DNA from: Pomphorhynchus laevis
Lineage: Eukaryota > Acanthocephala > Palaeacanthocephala > Echinorhynchida > Pomphorhynchidae
Assembly: GCA_012934845.2 (NCBI GenBank)
Contig: WNNJ02001468.1
Coordinates: 1 to 64,000, forward strand
Reading direction: 5' to 3'
DNA: 64,000 nt
Shown piece after piece: positions 24,641 through 38,119 of the stretch (position 1 is its first letter; every line of letters begins with the position of its first letter). The translations under genes and the position numbers were made by a program. The notes below the pieces were generated by a model. The model saw only the letters and a program-made list of their open reading frames with translations. It was not told where the DNA came from and did not search any database.

Positions 24641-24990
24641 TAAACTTAAATCACAACGTTCATGTTGCGTTTTTATTTAAATCATTATATTCATCTTTCA
24701 TCAGTATTTTCTTTTTTGCATATAAAAGACAAAGATATTACTAGCTTTATCAATAGTTGTTATTATATAATTATCATTTTATTTAGTAAGTATGCTATAC
24801 ATATCTTTATTAATTTGATCTTTCCTTTTATAATTGCTTGCTATTTTCATTTTTTAATTACATCAAATATATAAGTTTTCAAAATGTCTATCTTGGATGT
24901 ATTTAAGCTTTCAAAATTAATCGGCTTACCAAAGTAGGCATTTAAGTCACTTTATAACGAATTGTAAATTTTATTTGTAAAATTTATTAA
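24640..24990 (-). mobile_element. Penelope-like fragment, start of RT region
   Basis: The reverse complement matches the linker and N-terminal RT region around NNYKRKDKINKDMYKEL and ASNNFVFICKK of the long copies, with many substitutions. No intact frame on the correct strand; the 70-codon plus-strand frame here is a shadow of it. Confidence 0.75.
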
Positions 24991-25384
24991 AATTTATTAA
25001 CTCCGTTATCATTAACTCAGTTAATAATATTTCGCATGTAATCTTTCGCTTCCGGCTTATATGATTACTTAAAAATTCACGCGGTTTGGTATCATTATTC
25101 GAGATTAGAAGTAAACCGATATTAAGATATCTTGCGCTGGCATTTGGCAGTGCTTGTGTTAATGATCCAATTTGGTGAAGCTATTGTAGTGCTAATTCAG
25201 TACTCTAGATGATGTTACTAGAAATTTTCTAGTACATCATGCACTTGATTCATTCGTTGATTGCCGTCTGCTAGTCCTCCTCTGCATCCGGCAGTAGGAG
25301 AGAACTGGAACTGATGAGTCATGGTGATGACGCAACGGCATTCGTCATTCTTTCGCGTCGGGCTTATATGATTATTAATATTAT

Positions 25385-25735
25385 ACGAAACTCATAAATG
25401 CTCATGCAAAAATATGTTTCTTGTAAATTTAAATGTCATCTTTACAAATTAAAAGTAGTTTTAATTAATGCTAATTTAATGTTCATATCTAGATAATTAA
25501 TATTAATTTTATTAATAATACATAGATATTACATGGATAAATTTGATCACTTAATTTTTATTTTACTTCGTTATTATTCCTCTTAATTAACTCAATTATT
25601 TAGAGTTATTCTGACATAGTTCATACTATGTCAGTTACTATCCAACTATAAAGCTCTATACTTAAATCACTAAATAAATCATTTTTACTAAACTTAAATC
25701 ACTACGTTCATGTGTTTATCTTTCCTTTAATATTA
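25385..25735 (-). mobile_element. Penelope-like fragments, pieces of RT
   Basis: 25385-25560 is the reverse complement of the thumb region (matching 'catgagcattcatgcata' and 'agatatgaacattaaatta' in the long copies). 25683-25735 matches a short part of the N-terminal RT around 'gaacgtagtgagttgagt'. They are in scrambled order relative to the intact element, so the copy has been rearranged. Confidence 0.65.
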
Positions 25736-26905
<1,170 letters not shown>

Positions 26906-27028
26906 CACAGTATATGAAACCTTCCATCATGATCTCTAGAAACTGCATTGTCCGAGATGCTCTCTAAACAAGCATCCATTAAAGGATCACCAGTCCCGAT
27001 TTCAATCGATCTTCATGATCCCATACGA

Positions 27029-27156
<128 letters not shown>

Positions 27157-27157
27157 T

Positions 27158-27366
27158 GTTTCGAATCGAGCATATTCTTCAGCCTGCAAACTCTCGTCAC
27201 TCCTAGACGGTCATGTGATAGCCGGCAGCCATCGTCAGTAAGATGAACTATCACACGCCGTTTCGGCGTGTGATAGTTCATCTTACTGACGATGGCTGCC
27301 GGCTATCACATGACCGTCTAGGAGTGACGAGAGTTTGCAGGCTGAAGAATATGCTCGATTCGAAAC
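27158..27366. repeat. Perfect 103-bp inverted repeat with 3-base loop
   Basis: Arms 27158-27260 and 27264-27366 are identical as reverse complements base for base as far as I could check, with TTT in the centre. Near the centre each arm has the stem GTGATAG/CTATCAC enclosing a CTGACGATGG motif also present in the 276-bp units at 27661 and 28055. The minus strand reads GAAAC across the centre. Confidence 0.95.
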
Positions 27367-27437
27367 CCTCCCTAAAGATACGGAAAGAATTGCTATTCGC
27401 AATCTCGAGCAATACCGATTCAAACGAAACTCTTATG

Positions 27438-27537
<100 letters not shown>

Positions 27538-27660
27538 ATCCCTTAAACAAGGATTGAAACGTTACAATAAAAGTAAGTATACTATCTCGTTGTCTATTTC
27601 AAATACAACCATAATATATATTGTTTTTAGTGAAACATCACTAAAAACTGTGGTCCAGGA

Positions 27661-27936
27661 GCCAAAGCTGGCTACGATTGATTTTTAATCCATATTTGCT
27701 GCTAAATAACTGGACTTCGATCATCAGCTCCATCAGTCTAATGTATCACTCCGAGACGTTCCTAACCACCCAGCAGTCATCGTCAGTCGGATGAAGTGGT
27801 TAGGGTATGTTTCGACTGATTTTGTAATAACTATAAAGACACCTGCAATTCCTTACGATGCTATACGAAGCTCAGGTGCAGAAAGCGATTTTACTGGATT
27901 GTTGCGTGTGTGGACCTTCTAGTTATTCTTTATATA
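27661..27936. repeat. 276-bp non-coding repeat unit, copy 1
   Basis: Starts gccaaagctggctacg and ends ttctagttattctttat. It is repeated at 28055-28330 with few differences. It contains the stem CTAACCAC/GTGGTTAG enclosing the reverse complement of CTGACGA and a GTTTCG box, i.e. the same structural motif as the nearby foldback. No protein frame. Confidence 0.9.
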
Positions 27937-28054
27937 AGGCACAAATGCGTATCCGTTGATTACGAGGGCACTGAATTTCTCACAGGATTCCAAAAGGAAT
28001 GCGTCATTTTATAAATTGTTAGAGCTAAAAATCGCTTAAAACATTATTCCAAGA

Positions 28055-28330
28055 GCCAAAGCTGGCTACGATTGATTTTTAATCCATATTTGCTGCTAAA
28101 TAACTGGACTTCGATCATCAGCTCCATCAGTCTAATGTATCACTCCGAGACGTTCTTAACCACCCAGAAGTCATTGTCAGTCAGATGAAGTGGTTAGGGT
28201 ACGTTTCGACTGCTTTTGTGATAACTATAAAGACACCAGCAATTCCTTACGATGCTATACGAAGCTCAGGTGCAGAAAGCGATTTTACTGGCTTGTTGCG
28301 TGTGTGGACCTTCTAGTTATTCTTTATATA
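28055..28330. repeat. 276-bp non-coding repeat unit, copy 2
   Basis: Second copy of the 27661-27936 unit, same length, separated by 118 bases of unrelated sequence. Differences are scattered substitutions (for example the ggattgttgc/gcttgttgc stretch). Confidence 0.9.
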
Positions 28331-29934
28331 TAAATTGGTAGTGCGAAAAATTATTTCATCCATTTTATTGATATTTCGCTCTAGCGAAATATCATTAAGT
28401 TTTTAAACTTTTTTAAATTAAAAAGTTTAAAAATAATTTAACAATAAACATTTAGTTCAGTCTAAAAAAATGAACAAATTATAATCAACATTATTCGTCA
28501 CTTAATTAACGCTAAACTAGAGATAATTGTTAATTGTGATAAAAATATCGCAAGAATAAAGTATTATTCAAGAACAAGTATTTTTTAAGTAAATTATTTC
28601 AAAATATAATATAAATATTAATTATATTATAATTAATATATTATATTAATTAATATAATTAATTATATTATAAAATATAATATAAATATTATATTAAACA
28701 TGTTTTTTATAATAAAAATATACAATATACTTTTACTAACATTATATTAAATTACTGAAATTGTTTTATACCAATCTTGTTTGTATAGTCAAAAACTTAC
28801 CATTGATATATTGTAAAACTATTATTTTTATTTAAAATTATATTAATTTCTGTCTGATTCCGTTATTTTTCTATGTAGGAAAAGTCAAACTTTGTAAAGT
28901 CATGGGTTTTATTTAAAACTTAACAGATAACTGCCTATCCTTCACGAGTTATCAACAACTCGGAAATGTTTTTATCATCTGTTAGCTATTGCACCATAAT
29001 TGTCGAATAGGCAGTGCATGTATGGAATACCTCCAGTATCTTCAGAACTAAAATATGCGACAAACACGAAAAATAGCTTATCAAAAATGATACTTGCGTT
29101 GTATAATTTTGTTTTATGGTATACAGCTCAACACTGTCTTGATTTGAGATAACACTTGATTAGAAATGGGATTAAAGCCTTGTCAGCAAGTTATCAGCTG
29201 TCAATACCAAATCGGAATTAACAAATCATTTTTTTGTGATGGAAATCATAACTATATTTTGTTTCGCCTGCCAATTTGTAATCTCGAATCTGTAATATCT
29301 TTTTTAGATATGAGAATGAAAAAATTCCAAAACGCAACAAACCGTAAAATGATAAGCATTCTCTACTTGCCGAATGCTAGGTATTTTCGAAGATATGATA
29401 GTCTAAACTATTTCTGTATTTATAAGTTGTATATTTAGATGCAAAATCCAAATTCATTTCAGCCATATTAATTGCTTTAAAGACGCAGAATCATTTAGAT
29501 CGAATTTAATAGACAAATATACGAGGAATATATCTGTTTTATTAATTCTAGTCTTAGAAGATATGATTAGACTTGTATTTAAATTCTATGTTCGTATTAA
29601 TTAGATTTTATATTTATTTGTAATTATTTTAAATTTAATATTAAATAATACAAAAATATTTTAATATCAATCTTTATAAATGAAAAATATTTTCAAATAT
29701 GATATGGAATGTTCAGCAAAATTCACGGTTAAATTTATGGTCTTAGATGGAAGTTAATGTTAAATTCTTTACTGTGGATTAATAGATAAAAATACTAAAC
29801 TGCTATTTAAATATTAAACGGTTAATACGAAAGTCTAATTAGAAAATATAGTTTGATATTTTGAATTTTAAAAAAAAAAATTTTAAATAAATTATAAATT
29901 TTAATTGTACTTGATTGCATCTGTGAGCTGAAAT
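28331..29934. other. AT-rich stretch with weak exon-like segments only
   Basis: Two segments look somewhat protein-like but have no recognised family: minus 29076-28975 (contains SEDTGGIPYMHCLFDNYG, ends in a stop, possible acceptor GATAAG) and plus 29166-29438 (contains CQQVISCQYQIGINKSFF). I do not call either a gene. Confidence 0.35.
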
Positions 29935-30290
29935 TCTTCTGGTTGTAGCACAATATTATCCTCACATGTATTGTTCCTATTCTTGATACAGCAGGACGCT
30001 ACTAATCAGTCTGGGTGGGTTTTATCAGCTGCTGACCAAGACCTACATTTCACGTTTATCTGAGGAGTAAGCTCATTATCTGCGGAGTAAGCTTATTATC
30101 TGCGGAGTAAGCTCATTATCTGTGGAGTAAGTTTATTATCTGCGGAGTAAGCAGATAATAAGGCTCGAAACGTGAAATGTAGGTATGGGTCAGCAGCTGA
30201 TGAGACCCACCCAGACTTATCAGTAGCGTCGCACTGTATCAATGATAGGAACAGAATATCTGTTAAGATAATATTGTGCCACAACCAGAA
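29935..30290. repeat. Foldback with 20-bp tandem repeats in the loop
   Basis: Arms of about 125 bp (29935-30056 and 30165-30290) are imperfect inverted repeats. The loop holds five copies of a 20-bp unit (tctgcggagtaagctcatta type). The plus strand carries CTC-GAAAC at the right arm edge and CTGATGA-GACCC within that arm, the same box pair as in the 21742 foldback. Confidence 0.85.
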
Positions 30291-31544
30291 GAATATAAAT
30301 TTTAAATTAATATATATATATTAATTACTAATATTTAAATTAATACTAAACTCTTAATGTATTCATAATAAAATTTAATATTGCACGTCTAATAAGAAAT
30401 AAAATATTTATATAAATTTGTATAAATAAATTTATAAAATACTAAATCATAAAATAATTTCATTATTTTTCATATATCACTTTTTCTTAAGACTTGATTA
30501 TATCAAGTCTTAAGATAAGGGACTCAAAGAACATTGACAATTATATTTGATTTTAAATTTAAGCGATTGTTAATATCAAACTCTTTTTTACTATTTCAGG
30601 AATTCTAAAAATACCACGAAATAAATGCTTGAATTTAAATGATTTAATAATTATTTTCTCATTGATAAAAATTATTGATTCAATTGAAAATCAATTTGGA
30701 AATCTAAAAATGATTAGAAAATTTTTAATTTTCAAGAACTGATTAAATTAATATATTGAATTTCTAAACATTTAAATATGCGTAGAAAACAGAAAACTAT
30801 TTATAAATTTTAAAATTAGCGATTTTTAATAAACAATAAAATACGTTTTAACTCAAAAGCTAAATTGAATACATGTATTGGAAATATGTAGGTGTATAGA
30901 TACATCTAAGCAACATCAAATAAAAATAAATATTGTTGGCCAATCTTTTGATTTAAAATGTAGTAGCAATAAACACTAATTTAACTATATATTTTGCAAG
31001 ACGCATCAGAAACAAAGCATCCAATTTGTTCATTTGTTAAAAATGTATTTTATATCCAATTGTACGCTATTTCATTGTTAAAAATGAATTTGTACATATC
31101 TAAAAATATCATACTATTTCATTGCTGGTGACGAAACGTGAATTAGGAGATTGACAAGAAAAAGATTTGTATTCTTGAATATTTGACATGTTGCAACTAT
31201 TAAAGACACTAAACATTTGAAAAAGACAAATGCAAAAACAAAAAATACCAAAACAAAATTACAAAAGAAAATAAATAAAATAAAAAACAAAAAATAATAA
31301 AAATAAACAAAAACAGAAAATATTAAATAAGATATGTTTTATTATTCAAAATAATATTATTGTGATTTTTATTAATTTAGTACGCTTTTAGTACTTCAAA
31401 CATAAAATTAAGAGTTTTAATATTATCTCCAAGATAATATAATATCTTTAAGATAATATAATATTTTAAGATAATATAATATCTTTATTATAATATCTCC
31501 AAGATAATATAATATTTTCAAGATAATATAATTTTTTTACATTT
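30291..31544. other. AT-rich stretch ending in short tandem repeats
   Basis: No gene recognised. About 31420-31540 is an imperfect tandem array of an 'aagataatataatatcttt'-like unit, related in sequence to the array at 34360-34720 on the other side of the LINE remnant. Confidence 0.5.
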
Positions 31545-34200
31545 ACTTTAATGAACAAATTTTATTTTTTTGTTTCCAATGTTCCGAAAGTCGGGTTGTG
31601 TACTGTTCTAAGTGGCCAACCAGATTTCCCGTTAAAATAGTCCAGATCGTTTTTAGAAAGATAGAGAGTTTGGTATCCAAACCTATACCGAGGTCTGCCT
31701 CGGTATAGGTAATTTCGAGGATAGGTTCGAATACTGAATGATAAATGAAAAACTTCTCCTTAAGGCTTTGCTCTCTCTTAACCACAACTGATCTGCAAAG
31801 ATTTCATTACTGCGTTATATGCCATGATCCGTCTCTCAATCTCACTATTATTCCTACTATCAGTCGAGAACAAGACGTCCAATTACTTGAAATAGTTCAC
31901 GTCGGGTAAAAACTTATCACCAATTCGTTTCGACGATGCTATCTTGCAGAGCAGAGCATATCGAGAGAGTTTTGGATTTGCTGACTTTCATATGGGCAAC
32001 TTTGCATTCCTACGTAAATCGATCCAGGAAGCATTGCTGGTCATCAGTATTATAGGCCAACAAGACAACTACGTCTGCGAAGAGCATATATGATAACATG
32101 ATGTAACCAAACTCCGACAAAACGGCCCATCTCAAAACTTTCTACATTTAAACAAGGAACTAAAATGAAGACTATGAACAGTTTTGACGGAACCCAACAC
32201 CTACGGGAAACTGCTCAGACTTTCTGTCTAGAACACGAACACAACTCGTACTTAGTAATACAAATAGACAACCGCTAAACAGATGTAGTACGGAACTTTG
32301 TTCTCCTTAAGTACCTCTCACAACTGTTTATAGGTATCCGGTAGAAAGTCTGTTCCAAATCCACAAAACAAAATGGAACTGGTTGAGCGTACTCCCAGCT
32401 GCGCTCGAGAATAGTTGGATCCGTAGTTCAAATCCCCATTGCTCATAATTCAACTGTCAAAGATCAACGATCATATACTTAGCTGAAGAGTTCTATCCTT
32501 AGCTTACCTGGTAGGTTAAGAAGAGTAATGCCCTTATAATTTGAACATTCTCTTTCATTTCCTTTCTTATAGATCGGAATCACCACCCAAGTTTACCAAT
32601 CACCAGGAACCTTTTCTAACTTTAGTGCTACATTGAAAACTTATCTTATCCACTTCATACCTCCGACGTAAAAAGCCTTAAAAATATCAGGTCCAATATC
32701 ATCAACCCCAGCAGATTTGCCATTACGAAGTTTGTGACCTCTGTCAAGGTAAGATGGGATCTTCCATTAAGTTCGAAGATTCTTCTTCTCAAGCGAAGGA
32801 AAGTGATCCGAATTAATGATACCACTAAAATGCTCATTCCAAAAACAGATGCCCATGATTGTATAAAACAGTGCATGCAGATTTCTGCTTTCTAACACGA
32901 AGAGCTTTGATCGTTCTTAAGAATATCTTTGAAGCTGACCGATAACCAGGTTCTAGACGAACACCAAACTTCACCCAAGTTGCTTTCTCTAACTCAGCAA
33001 CTGCTAGAGCTGCAGCTCTCTTGGCATATCGATACCCGTCTACATCATCCAATGACCTATTAGACAAGGTTGCCTAATAAGCCAATTTATTCTGTCGAAC
33101 GCCAGCTCTTACTACTGGTGTCAACCAAGGAATTCGAGGATTGATTTCACGACAAGCACTTAAAGTCTTCAAACCACAACTCTTTAAAGTCGCTTCGTAA
33201 AGCGAAGTTTTGAACATCGATCATTCTTGTTCTATATACTCCACCCCTTCCCGCAAACAGGGCCAAGTCCAACGTATATAGTTAAAGACTTTTATTACAG
33301 AAGAATCTTCCAGACGTTTCTAATGAACATTAACACTATGTTTAGGTTTCTCAGGTCTATCTGATAGCCTACTTTACAAGCCAATCTTACTAACTAAAGA
33401 TAGTGGTCGGTTAACAATTCAGCCCTTCTCTTCACACGTATGTCCAGAACATATCGTTACAAATCAGATGTTACGATTACGAAATTAATCATTGATCGTT
33501 GTCTAAGAGTATCTTGATGCCATGTCCATCAATGGATCAATTTATGTTCTAACAGGGTGTTATTTACTGACAAATTGCTACAAAATAACAGAAATACAAC
33601 AACACAACTCCATTTTCGTTCAGATTGGGGTTCCGTTTTTCCTCCTCATCGACACGTCTAGGTAACTCATTCATTGGCGACGTGAGCATCAAAGTCGCCT
33701 AATAAAATGAGAGAATCACCATCAGGTTTACTATCAAGTAAATCCTGAAGATAATCCAAAAAGCTGCGTATTCTCAGTTAGTGTTATGTTTATTAGCACA
33801 TTCAACAGTTAACACTTTTCCTCCTTTGACTACAAGTCTCAAAGACGCCAACATTTCATTTACTGTGCAAACTTATTGGATTACAAGTAAACATATTTTT
33901 GTTCCTATCTCTGATGTTCCACATATCTTCTGATAGTCAAATATCTTCAATTGCGAGAAAACAAGACTTTATTGATCATCTTCCGCTTTCCTAAGATTAA
34001 TCCACCGTTGGGGCCATAACAGGGATCCGAGCTAGTCCATCAACAAACTAGCCCTAATGGGGATACAAGTCAGTCAGTGATTTAAGTCGCATATATTGAG
34101 GTGTTGTTCAGACCACATCACATTAAGGTTAACTAACAATATGCGAGATCGAACAGAGCACATTACCCGACGATGGATCGGTTGACTCTACACATAGCGG
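31545..34200 (-). pseudogene. RTE-like LINE, endonuclease and RT, degraded
   Basis: Minus strand, read from about 34200 down. An endonuclease stretch near 33790-33600 reads DSLILLGDFDAHVANE. A linker at 33067-32834 reads YAKRAAALAVAELEKATWVKFG and ASKIFLRTIKALR. The RT follows with GKSAGVDDIGPDIF, PIYKKGNERECSNYKGITLLNL and a Phe-Val-Asp-Leu-Glu motif A. The C-terminal end at 31785-31545 reads KFFIYHSVFEPILEITY. The order and wording fit the RTE-type LINEs whose EN contains 'GDFNAHVG' and RT 'CSNYRGITLL'. Many interruptions; dead. It is flanked on both sides by related AT-rich short tandem arrays. Confidence 0.8.
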
Positions 34201-34359
34201 CCCTTAAAGATAATAAATCTTAAATATTATATAATATAAGAAACATATCCATCCTGATATGCATTTTAAATATTCAGGAACGATCAGGTATAAATAAAAG
34301 TTAAAAAATTATTTTGATACTTCGCTAGTAACAACTAGCATCTTCAGAAATTTAAAATA

Positions 34360-34720
34360 TAATATATCTTCCAGATAATAAAGCATCCAGATAATAAAGC
34401 ATCCAGATAATAAAGCATCCAGATAATATCTTTAAGATAATATATCTTCCAGATAATATAACTTCAAGATAATATATTTTTAAGATAATATATCTTCCAA
34501 ATAATAAAACATCCAGATAATATATATTTAAGATAATATATCTTCAAGATAATATAATTTTAAAATAATATTCTTCCAGATAATATAACATCCAGATAAT
34601 ATATCTTTAAGATAATGTCTTCATGTCAATTTATCTTAAAAATATCTTTAAGATAATATGTCTTCATGTCAATTTATCTTAAAAATATCTTTAAGATAAT
34701 ATAATATTAGAAATAACTGA
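34360..34720. repeat. AT-rich tandem array (agataata-type units)
   Basis: Imperfect tandem repeats of 'aagcatccagataat' and 'tctttaagataatatat' units over about 360 bases. Similar units occur at 31420-31540. Confidence 0.8.
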
Positions 34721-35590
34721 TATTTATCCAGCTTTTTAAATTTGGAATCTTGTAGAAAGAACGATATGACACTATTGTAATTTTTTTATATTAGTTGACT
34801 TGCAAGAAAATGAGCAATTGAAATTTAAATATTGTTTTTCGAACATTCGACATTTGTATTTCTTAACATCGGAAACTTTTAAGAGTTTAAAAGACAATAA
34901 ACAAATCAAATGTTAATTGAAAGACCAAAATAAACAAATGTCAATGGAAAGATCAAAACAAATGTCAATGAAAATACCAAAACAAGCAAATGTCAATGAA
35001 AAGACCAAAACAAATGAAATAAAATGGAATAACAACAAAGAAATAAATTAGATAAAAATAATAAAACTGTAAAATGAAATTATAAAATGAAACAATAATT
35101 AAATTATAATAAAATGAGAATTAAAAACAAAATCATCGTTTACAAAATATTCAATATTTATCAATATTTAAAGACCAATTTATTATTTGACATAATATTA
35201 TTACGCTCTAACGAATGTAATTCGCTTCTAGTATTTTTATTTTCATTTTTTTTCTTTTAATACTTAAATTTAAAAATTTATTTAAAAAAAATAAATAAAT
35301 AATTATTATTTATTTTTCTTTAAATAAAAAAAATTATTATTATTTTTCTTTTTGACCTGTCTGACAGGTCAATCCTAATGTAAGAATTTTATACTACAAT
35401 ATGGTTCAATCCTAAACGTGCATCTGCAAACTAGTGTACGAATATCGTCACTAACCAGTTGCAACACTATCTAAACACCAACATCATCCTGCGCCAAAGA
35501 TACTACATAATGGATCATAGGGGGGGGCAGGCACTGAGCATTAACGTTTGAATATGCTATAATACTTGGATGGTTTATATAGAATCCAGC
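34721..35590. other. A-rich filler, nothing recognised
   Basis: Contains repeated 'caatgaaaagaccaaaacaaa'-like phrases around 34920-35020 (short tandem duplications). No gene seen. Confidence 0.45.
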
Positions 35591-35599
35591 TAGTTGTTT

Positions 35600-36610
35600 T
35601 GGAAGAGAGTCACGGAGGCATGTTTTCTTCCAGTAGTGATATTGGATCAGCAAAGGATATTGGAAACGGGAGATAGCCGAACAAAGAAAATCACTCTGAC
35701 GACGGCAACTGCGGATTGGACAATGCACAAAAATGTGGAAGAGAGTCACTGAGGCTTATTTCCTAAGAGTAGCGATGTAGGAAAATCAAAGGATATCGTA
35801 AACGGGAGATAGACGAACAAACCACATCAAGACAATGAAAATAGCAAGCAAGAAATTTACGAGAAATAAATTAGAAGCGATGAACAATTATTGACTCAAC
35901 ACTGACCAGAGGAGTTTTCATTGTCAGGTGCCGTGTGACCAGGCAGTTGTACGGAGACATCGAAAGAGGCGACGGCATGCGTGTGTAGAAATACCTACAA
36001 GCCCCCGGTTGTAGTTCGTGTTAGAGAGTTTTAAACCAGTGAACGAAAGAAAGGCGTCTTTGAGACTTTTAGTCAAAGAGAAAAAGGGGATAACTGTTGT
36101 GTGTGCGTATGCTCTCAACATTATCTCAGAATACGCAGCCTTCGTGAAAGATCTTCAAGCTCTGCTTGATAATACTCCTTTGGGGGATTCCCTAGTTTTA
36201 TTGGGTGACTTCAATGCTCATGTTGGTATCGACAGTAGCACTTGGAAGGGAGTATTGAGAAAGAACAGACTCTCTAATCTGAATGCGAGTGGCTTTGAGT
36301 TATTGCACTTTTGTTCTCGTTGTAACAATTTGTGTATAACCAACACCATGTTTGAATATAAAGAGATCCATAGATGCACATGACAGCAGAATTTTCTCAG
36401 TCAAAGATCAATGATTGATTTTGTAATCGTTTCATCTGATTTACGACGCTATGTTCTAGACACTCATGTTAAGAGAATGGCTGATCTGTCAACCGATTAC
36501 TATTTGGTTGTTAGTTAACTTCGATGGCAAGATCGGATGCTAGACAAACTGGCAAACCCAAACGTTTTGTGAGGGCGTGCTAGGAGCGTCTAATAGATGT
36601 TTCTGTCAAA
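35600..36610 (+). pseudogene. RTE-like LINE, 5' end and endonuclease only
   Basis: A roughly 100-bp segment is repeated (about 35601-35690 and 35737-35825), as in tandem 5' regions of some LINEs. From 36018 a frame reads ITVVCAYALNIISEY, GDSLVLLGDFNAHVG, ITNTMFEYKEIHRCT, then beyond a stop SMIDFVIVSSDLRRYVLDT and a stretch ending in 'DHHLVVS'-like residues. These are conserved endonuclease blocks of the same LINE family as the minus-strand copy at 31.5-34.2 kb. The RT is absent, so this copy is 3'-truncated or interrupted. Confidence 0.8.
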
Positions 36611-37136
36611 AATCGTTTTTATGTCTACATGCTGAAGGACTTCTCTGGGTTGCCATACTCGATTTTGCACTAATCTATCGTAATCGCTCATAAATTTAGT
36701 TTTACGAAATCTGCTGTACTCTGGTGCAATTGTTTGGTTTTTAAAAACCAGACAATTGATTGTCTGGTTTTTTTAATTATTTTCCAAGTATAATCTGCAT
36801 TTATGATCCATGCATGGCACAACTCCGTTTATCAGGTTATAGTATACAATCGCTTCGAATTGACTGTATAAAGTTAAAAAGCAAACTCACAAGTAAACAG
36901 ATAATTAGCAGTTACTTGTCAATTGAATTGAAATATGACACCTCGATGTAGTACGCTGCAATCTCACCAGCAGGGGTCGATTTTATTTTACTTCATTCAA
37001 ATGGTACTAATGCCGCTTAGAAGAAGATCATTTACCGATTTCTGCAGATCAGTTCTGTAACTTTTATCAACATTCGCGTAATCATTGAACTTGATTATGG
37101 TCAAGATTCCTAAATTGGTGTTCATTTTACAGACGT
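36611..37136. other. Unassigned, with one short palindrome
   Basis: A palindrome at about 36730-36761 (caattgtttggtttttaaaa and its complement) is followed by a partial repeat. No gene recognised. Confidence 0.4.
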
Positions 37137-37260
37137 TGTATCAGAATCAGGATTAGAGGTCATCAGGAGGAACTGCTATGTTATCAGGTTTCGACCCCTA
37201 ATTCCTCTACTCAACATAGCAGCGGGCTAAATACGTGCTATAGACGTATTTCATCTGATT
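37137..37260 (-). repeat. Penelope terminal repeat part, inverted, at the 5' side of the long copy
   Basis: 'acagacgttgtatcagaatc' followed by 'catcaggaggaactgc' and the gtttcg box, i.e. the terminal unit in opposite orientation to the element that follows. Known: Penelope-like elements are often flanked by terminal repeats of which one can be inverted. Confidence 0.75.
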
Positions 37261-37531
37261 AAATTTGATTATATAGTATCTTATTAGATACTATATTATT
37301 AGATATATCTTATTAGATATATCTTATTAGATATATCTTATTAGATACTTATTAGATACTATATAGAAGGTGGTAGATCTTTATAGATCTTGTTCCAGCC
37401 TGCAACCGCCTTAAGCAGGGCAGCCCCCTGTCAGATGCTGCTGGATGGCCCGTTGTAAGTTTAGTCTGAGTCAACTAAACTAGGTGGCGACACCAAAAAA
37501 GCAACGTTAAAAATTATGACTTAAAAGTTAC
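37261..37531 (+). other. 5' untranslated region of the Penelope copy
   Basis: Includes a small tandem array of 'ttattagatatatc' (about 37300-37360) and a less AT-rich stretch with 'aagcagggcagccccctgtc' before the GIY-YIG frame. The part 37460-37530 is shared with the minus-strand copy near 44040-44095. Confidence 0.5.
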
Positions 37532-38119
37532 ATGTACTCAACAATATTGGAAAAATACGTAAGTACTAATGATTTCAATTTTAGATCTTTTAAATGTAAC
37601 AGAAAAAATTGTATAGTTTGTGATGTTATAAATAATAATAATTGTATCGTAAGTAATACGACAAACAAATGTTTTTCATTAAATATTAATAATAATTGTA
37701 ACTGCAATACCGCAGGTGTAGTGTATCTTATACAATGTACATGTGGATTGCAATATATAGGAAAAACATATCAAATGTTAAAAACTAGGTTTAGGCAACA
37801 CATATATAATATACAGCATAATAGTCAAACTATATTTCATAAACATATGAGATTAATAGGACATGATATTAAAAACTGTAAATTATTTATTTTAGAACAT
37901 ATTATCGAAGAAAATATTTCAATATTAAATCAAAAACTATTAGAAAAAGAAGATTTTTGGATTAAAACGCTTAATTCCATGTACCCATTAGGATTGAATG
38001 ACGTGGTACAAGGAATTGGCAGAAGTAGTATAATACATAATAAACAACTATATTATAATAATCCGGTTAAACGCAAGCCAAGAAGTCATGGTGATAAAAG
38101 GAATAGGAAACAGAGTTAA
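37532..38119 (+). CDS. Penelope (Naiad) N-terminal GIY-YIG endonuclease
   Basis: 195 codons. Cys-rich N-terminal part (FKCNRKNCIVCDV, then NNNCNCNTAG), a probable zinc-binding region. GIY-YIG core: GVVYLIQCTCGLQYIGKTY, an Arg in TRFRQHI, and a Glu in LEKEDFWIKTLNSMYP. Known: GIY-YIG enzymes nick DNA to prime reverse transcription. In canonical Penelope elements it lies after the RT; here it lies before it, the permuted arrangement of Naiad/Chlamys-type elements, which also have the Cys-rich region. The frame overlaps the next one (38088-38582), so the original single polyprotein appears split. The minus-strand copy at 44.0-43.5 kb encodes a nearly identical domain. Confidence 0.9.
   Translation: MYSTILEKYVSTNDFNFRSFKCNRKNCIVCDVINNNNCIVSNTTNKCFSLNINNNCNCNTAGVVYLIQCTCGLQYIGKTYQMLKTRFRQHIYNIQHNSQTIFHKHMRLIGHDIKNCKLFILEHIIEENISILNQKLLEKEDFWIKTLNSMYPLGLNDVVQGIGRSSIIHNKQLYYNNPVKRKPRSHGDKRNRKQS

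Noticed and set aside
29166-29438. 90-codon plus-strand frame as a gene
   Set aside because: No recognisable domain; kept only as a weak exon-like segment.
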